From positions 1-9,941 of the forward strand of contig DATHUJ010000220.1 of assembly GCA_035462375.1 (NCBI GenBank): a DNA stretch of 9,941 nt, written 5' to 3'. The stretch's first letter is position 1; every line of letters begins with the position of its first letter. A program made the translations under genes and the position numbers. The notes below the pieces were generated by a model. It had not been told where the DNA came from and ran no database searches. It was given only the letters and a program-made list of their open reading frames with translations. Positions 6,150 to 9,941 of the stretch are shown piece after piece. This DNA comes from DASTQL01 sp035462375 (lineage in GTDB: Bacteria; Actinomycetota; Actinomycetes; Jiangellales; Jiangellaceae).

Positions 6150-6566
6150 GGCCCGTCGACGGAGTGGCCGCTCGCGGTACCCCCCGTCTCCGAGGCCGGC
6201 GGCGCGCTCGAACAGGTTGCGGGAGGCCGGGTCGCCGGTGCGCACCCACGACCAGGCCGCTGCCAGCACGTACGGGAGGAGCATGAGCGGTCCGAGGAGG
6301 AGCGCGTACTGGGACGCGTGCCGGGCCTCGTGGACCAGCAGCATGGGCCGGCGTCGGAGTACCTCGGGACCGCCGCGAAGGACGACGACGTTGCCGACGG
6401 TGAACGCTGGTGCGGGTGGCACGCGCAACCGGTAGCCGTAGGCGATGACGAGGCCGCCGGGGCCGTGGGTCAGCCGGGCGCGGCCGACCTTGGCGACGAG
6501 CAGCCCGAGCAGCGTGGAGGTGTTGAGCGCGTTGGCCACCTGGCGGGCCCGGTAGGCGGGTCTCAC
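6147..6566 (-). CDS. Small HExxH membrane protein of unknown function
   Basis: A 139-residue protein. Residues 76-83 (LLVHEARH) contain a zinc-metallopeptidase-type HExxH motif (HEARH, 79-83). It is followed at once by a hydrophobic membrane segment (about 87-107, YALLLGPLMLLPYVLAAAWSW). Glu120 in NLFERAAG is a candidate third zinc ligand. The N-terminal half (34-64) looks like beta strands: GGLVIAYGYRLRVP and AFTVGNVVVL. The C-terminus is basic. No signal peptide is obvious. It resembles small DUF4157-like HExxH proteins in motif order, but protease activity is not shown and substrates are unknown. The GTG start overlaps the gpgS stop (GTGA, bases 6566-6563), so its translation is probably coupled to gpgS. 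Confidence 0.72.
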   Translation of the reverse strand: MRPAYRARQVANALNTSTLLGLLVAKVGRARLTHGPGGLVIAYGYRLRVPPAPAFTVGNVVVLRGGPEVLRRRPMLLVHEARHASQYALLLGPLMLLPYVLAAAWSWVRTGDPASRNLFERAAGLGDGGYRERPLRRRA

Positions 6567-7540
6567 GGGACCAGCCGCCCGGCGCCGGCGGTGTACGAGG
6601 CCAGGGTCACGACCGGCGGGCGCTCGTGCGGGCTGAGGTCGGTGACGGTGACGTGGTAGCCGTCCCCCGCCCGGGTGAACTGGACGAGCTCGTCGCAGAG
6701 GTCGGCGGGCAGGAGGGCCCGACCCTCCGCCTGCAGCCGGACCAGCACCACGCGAACGATCTCGGTCGCCATCCGGCCCAGTGCAGCGTCGGAGGAGTTG
6801 CGGTGCTTGCGGCGGGTGAGGTCCACCTGCGCGAGGCCGTCCAGTCCGACCTCGCGCAGCGCGTCCACGAGCAGGCCGACCTCCACACCGTACCCCGTGG
6901 GGAACGGCAGTCGCTCTAGGAGCGTGCGGCGGGCGGCGTACTCGCCGGACAGCGGTTGCACGAAGCCGGCCAGCTGCGGCCAGAAGAGGTTGAGCAGCGG
7001 GCGCGCGACCAGCTCGGTGACCCGCCCGCCGCCCGCGGGTAGGACGGTCTCACCGGACCTCAGCGCGCGATCGTACGTGGCCTTGACCAGGTGGACGGTC
7101 GGGTCGGCGAGCAGCGGGCCGACGAGGCCTCGGACGAAGCCGCTGGTGAAGTCGCGCAGGTCGCTGTCGACGAAGGCGACGACGTCCCCTGTGGTCGCGG
7201 CCAGCGAGCGCCAGAGGGCCTCGCCCTTGCCGGGCAGCGGCGGCACGTCGTCGAGGACCTGCCCGCGCCGGACCACGGTGGCGCCGGCGTCCTCGGCGAC
7301 CAGCCGGGTCGCGTCGCTGGAGCCGGAGTCGACGACCACGAGCTCGTCGACGACGGCCGCCCGCTCGACCAGGTCGCGGCGGATCCGCCGGACGATCGTG
7401 CCGACGGTGCGCTCCTCGTCGAGGGCGGGGAGGACGACCGACACCCTCGTCGCACCCTTGTCGGCGACGAGGCGCTCGACCGGCCACTCGGTGACGTGCG
7501 AACCGCGGCGCTCGAACCAGGAGGCGACGTCGGAACGCAC
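6563..7540 (-). CDS. gpgS: Glucosyl-3-phosphoglycerate synthase GpgS (GT81)
   Basis: Transfers glucose from UDP-glucose to 3-phosphoglycerate, giving glucosyl-3-phosphoglycerate, the first step to glucosylglycerate and, in mycobacteria, to methylglucose lipopolysaccharides. The 325-residue GT-A enzyme matches M. tuberculosis GpgS (Rv1208) in length and motifs: VSVVLPALDEERT (33-45), VVDSGSSDAT (69-78), PGKGEALWRSLAATTGD (103-119), the metal-binding VDSDL with Asp125 and Asp127, GGGRVTELVARPLL (170-183), QPLSGEYAARR (195-205), GYGVEVGLLVDAL (216-228) and QVDLTRRKHRN (238-248) with His246. The GTG start at 7540 has no ribosome site but follows a TAGCGT -10 by 7 bases, suggesting a leaderless message. 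It overlaps the next gene by 4 bases. The partner phosphatase GpgP is not in the window. Confidence 0.94.
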   Translation of the reverse strand: MRSDVASWFERRGSHVTEWPVERLVADKGATRVSVVLPALDEERTVGTIVRRIRRDLVERAAVVDELVVVDSGSSDATRLVAEDAGATVVRRGQVLDDVPPLPGKGEALWRSLAATTGDVVAFVDSDLRDFTSGFVRGLVGPLLADPTVHLVKATYDRALRSGETVLPAGGGRVTELVARPLLNLFWPQLAGFVQPLSGEYAARRTLLERLPFPTGYGVEVGLLVDALREVGLDGLAQVDLTRRKHRNSSDAALGRMATEIVRVVLVRLQAEGRALLPADLCDELVQFTRAGDGYHVTVTDLSPHERPPVVTLASYTAGAGRLVP

Positions 7541-7547
7541 GCAGCGG

Positions 7548-7553
7548 ACGCTA
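7548..7553 (-). promoter_or_regulatory. -10 element sharing its TAG with the upstream gene's stop codon (gpgS)
   Basis: The minus strand reads TAGCGT, then CCGCTGC, then the gpgS GTG at 7540. The hexamer fits TANNNT at leaderless distance, and its TAG (7553-7551) is the stop codon of the preceding 144-aa gene. This is the same arrangement as at 6144-6149. Confidence 0.4.
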
Positions 7554-7985
7554 TCGGCCCGGACGCGCCGTGTGGTCGGGGTGCCCGCGGGTGCGCAGGC
7601 GCTCCTTCATCTCCGCCTCGTTCAGGTGCCGGCGACCCTCGACCAGGACCTCCCTGGCCGTCCGCTCGTGCCGCCGGAACGCCGACCAGTAGCCGTCGTC
7701 GAACTCCTCGACGACCTGGAAGGTCCAGCGACCCTCGAGGACGTTGCGCCCCACCAGGTGGTGCTCGATGTCGTCGGCGAGCGCGGCGTGGCCGGCGGCG
7801 CGGAGACCGTCCACGGCGTCGCCAAGCGTCCGGTCGGCCTTGCCGATCAGCTGGTGGAAGGCGTAGAGGTGGCCGCGCGCCTGCTCGACCACCTCGAGCG
7901 CCTCGGACAGGGTGCCGAGGGCCTCGACGGTCCCGTCGTCGGCGCCTGGCGGTCGGGTGTGCTCGCGTGCGGGCCGGTCGCTCAC
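7551..7985 (-). CDS. Conserved actinobacterial helical protein of unknown function
   Basis: A 144-residue, mostly alpha-helical cytoplasmic protein. I recognise it only as a type of conserved actinobacterial hypothetical. Residues 18-76 form long helices (EALEVVEQARGHLYAFHQL, then LGDAVDGLRAAGHAALADDI). A highly conserved-looking core follows, VGRNVLEGRWTFQVVEEFDD (78-97) then GYWSAF (98-103). The C-terminal helix contains GRRHLNEAEMKERLR (117-131). His, Glu and Asp are plentiful, but no defined metal motif is seen and there is no signal peptide or membrane segment. The GTG start at 7985 has a GGAG ribosome site (7992-7995) 6 bases upstream. It is the first gene of the minus-strand run leading to gpgS and is divergent from groEL, sharing a 241-base regulatory gap. 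Confidence 0.75.
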   Translation of the reverse strand: MSDRPAREHTRPPGADDGTVEALGTLSEALEVVEQARGHLYAFHQLIGKADRTLGDAVDGLRAAGHAALADDIEHHLVGRNVLEGRWTFQVVEEFDDGYWSAFRRHERTAREVLVEGRRHLNEAEMKERLRTRGHPDHTARPGR

Positions 7986-8042
7986 GGTGTGCTCCGTTCC
8001 CCGTACGGGACGGGCGTACTCGGCGCGGGATGGGGGGGCTCG

Positions 8043-8069
8043 CTTGCACTCGCCCAGGGCGAGTGCTAA
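8043..8069 (+). promoter_or_regulatory. CIRCE operator 1 (HrcA binding site)
   Basis: Left arm CTTGCACTC, 9-base spacer GCCCAGGGC, right arm GAGTGCTAA. Compared with TTAGCACTC-N9-GAGTGCTAA, 16 of 18 arm bases match and the right arm is perfect. HrcA represses groE genes at this site and releases after heat shock. Confidence 0.9.
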
Positions 8070-8072
8070 ACC
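8044..8072 (+). promoter_or_regulatory. Candidate groEL promoter inside CIRCE 1
   Basis: TTGCAC (8044-8049), 17 bases, then TAAACC (8067-8072) preceded by an extended -10 TG. The -35 and -10 would lie in the left and right CIRCE arms, so HrcA binding would cover the promoter. A start near 8079 leaves a leader of about 148 bases. An alternative -35, TTGACT (8073-8078), lacks a matching -10. Confidence 0.45.
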
Positions 8073-8076
8073 TTGA

Positions 8077-8103
8077 CTAGCACTCTCGACACGAGAGTGA
8101 CAA
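8077..8103 (+). promoter_or_regulatory. CIRCE operator 2, less perfect
   Basis: CTAGCACTC, 9-base spacer TCGACACGA, GAGTGACAA. 15 of 18 arm bases match the consensus. It starts 7 bases after CIRCE 1 and covers the predicted transcription start, giving a tandem HrcA operator. Confidence 0.8.
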
Positions 8104-8226
8104 CAGCCATCGGACCGCTGTGGCGAGGTCCCGGGGCGCCGGCGGACATGGGTCGGCGCGACGAGGCCGTCCGTCGCGGGCGTCGCAGCCGGCCGGAGTC
8201 ACCCGTTCCTGGGAGGACATCACCCC

Positions 8227-9823
<1,597 letters not shown>

Positions 9824-9843
<20 letters not shown>

Positions 9844-9941
9844 CCTCCACCCGGTCATCGACCGCGCGCACCGCCGCCCCCGCGGGGGCGGCGGTGCGCG
9901 CGGTCGATGACCGGGTGGAGGCTAGAAGTCCTCCATGCCCC
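9824..9941. repeat. 118-base perfect palindrome running to the window end
   Basis: Every base from 9824 to 9882 pairs with its partner from 9941 back to 9883 (positions sum to 19765), giving two 59-base arms with no loop and no mismatch. The left arm includes the last groEL codons and the stop, so the right arm encodes the same C-terminus (GMEDF, stop) on the minus strand. This is most likely a fold-back artefact at a contig end rather than a biological duplication. Confidence 0.95.
9870..9895 (+). terminator. GC-rich hairpin after groEL, probable terminator
   Basis: A 26-base perfect stem (ACCGCCGCCCCCG paired with its complement) lies 27 bases after the groEL stop, where an intrinsic terminator is expected. 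Actinobacterial terminators often lack a T-run. Because the symmetry continues without a break to the window end, the true limits of the natural hairpin, and whether it has a loop, cannot be read here. Confidence 0.5.

Larger units (their letters stand above)
7986..8226. other. Divergent regulatory gap between the 144-aa gene and groEL
   Basis: 241 bases containing, in order, the ribosome site of the minus-strand gene, a 10-base palindrome CCCGTACGGG (8000-8009), two CIRCE operators (8043-8069 and 8077-8103), a long groEL leader and its ribosome site. No TANNNT hexamer is found at a proper place for the minus-strand gene, whose promoter is therefore not visible. No small gene is supported in the leader at 8104-8210. 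Confidence 0.6.

Noticed and set aside
4839..6659. 606-residue open frame on the + strand opposite the GT20 and HExxH genes
   Set aside because: It is antisense to genes with clear family motifs, has a low-complexity Val/Gly/Arg/Gln composition typical of complementary-strand frames in GC-rich DNA, and has no ribosome site or recognisable domain.
8073..8083. TTGACTAGC string shared between the groEL upstream region and the otsB upstream region (3770-3778)
   Set aside because: In groEL it is explained by the CIRCE arm, in otsB by the -10. A 9-base match alone does not support a shared regulator.
9925..9941. Start of a second, inverted groEL copy on the minus strand at the window end
   Set aside because: It is the mirrored arm of the 118-base palindrome and is better explained as a fold-back artefact than as a gene.

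Overview
The window is very GC-rich, starts most genes with GTG (9 of the 11 complete genes) and carries several actinobacterial signature families (DUF3263, a membrane-anchored LytR_C protein, an actinobacterial GpgS, a stand-alone GroEL). It is chromosomal DNA of an actinomycete. A Geodermatophilales-like source is possible but only a guess. There are no tRNA or rRNA genes, mobile elements, CRISPR arrays or phage genes, and no gene-free stretch longer than about 240 bases.

Layout. Positions 1-204 hold the 3' end of a gene cut by the window edge, followed by a small unknown protein (252-497, +). It converges to within 2 bases of otsA (500-1897, -). Divergent from otsA runs a + strand group: a DUF3263 protein (2033-2329), a LytR_C membrane protein (2346-2864), TesB-type acyl-CoA thioesterase (2871-3725) and otsB (3788-4597). 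Facing otsB is a second, divergent GT20 glycosyltransferase (4710-6137, -). It is the last gene of a minus-strand run comprising a conserved unknown helical protein (7551-7985), glucosyl-3-phosphoglycerate synthase GpgS (6563-7540) and a small HExxH membrane protein (6147-6566). Divergent from that run is groEL (8227-9843, +), with two tandem CIRCE operators upstream.

Function. The theme is stress physiology. OtsA and OtsB make trehalose via trehalose 6-phosphate. GpgS makes glucosyl-3-phosphoglycerate, the precursor of glucosylglycerate and methylglucose lipopolysaccharide. The second GT20 enzyme may make trehalose 6-phosphate or a related phosphorylated glycoside. GroEL is the HrcA-regulated chaperonin. 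No dedicated GpgP phosphatase is present.

Most notable signals. (1) The last 118 bases are a perfect loop-less palindrome that folds back into the groEL coding end, most likely an assembly or amplification artefact built on a real terminator hairpin. (2) There are tandem CIRCE elements in front of groEL. (3) Two minus-strand genes appear to be leaderless, with the -10 hexamer built from the TAG stop codon of the gene before. (4) Two distinct GT20 enzymes flank one OtsB, next to GpgS. I found no clear new defence or mobile system. The best candidate for something undescribed is the gpgS / HExxH membrane protein / divergent GT20 unit.
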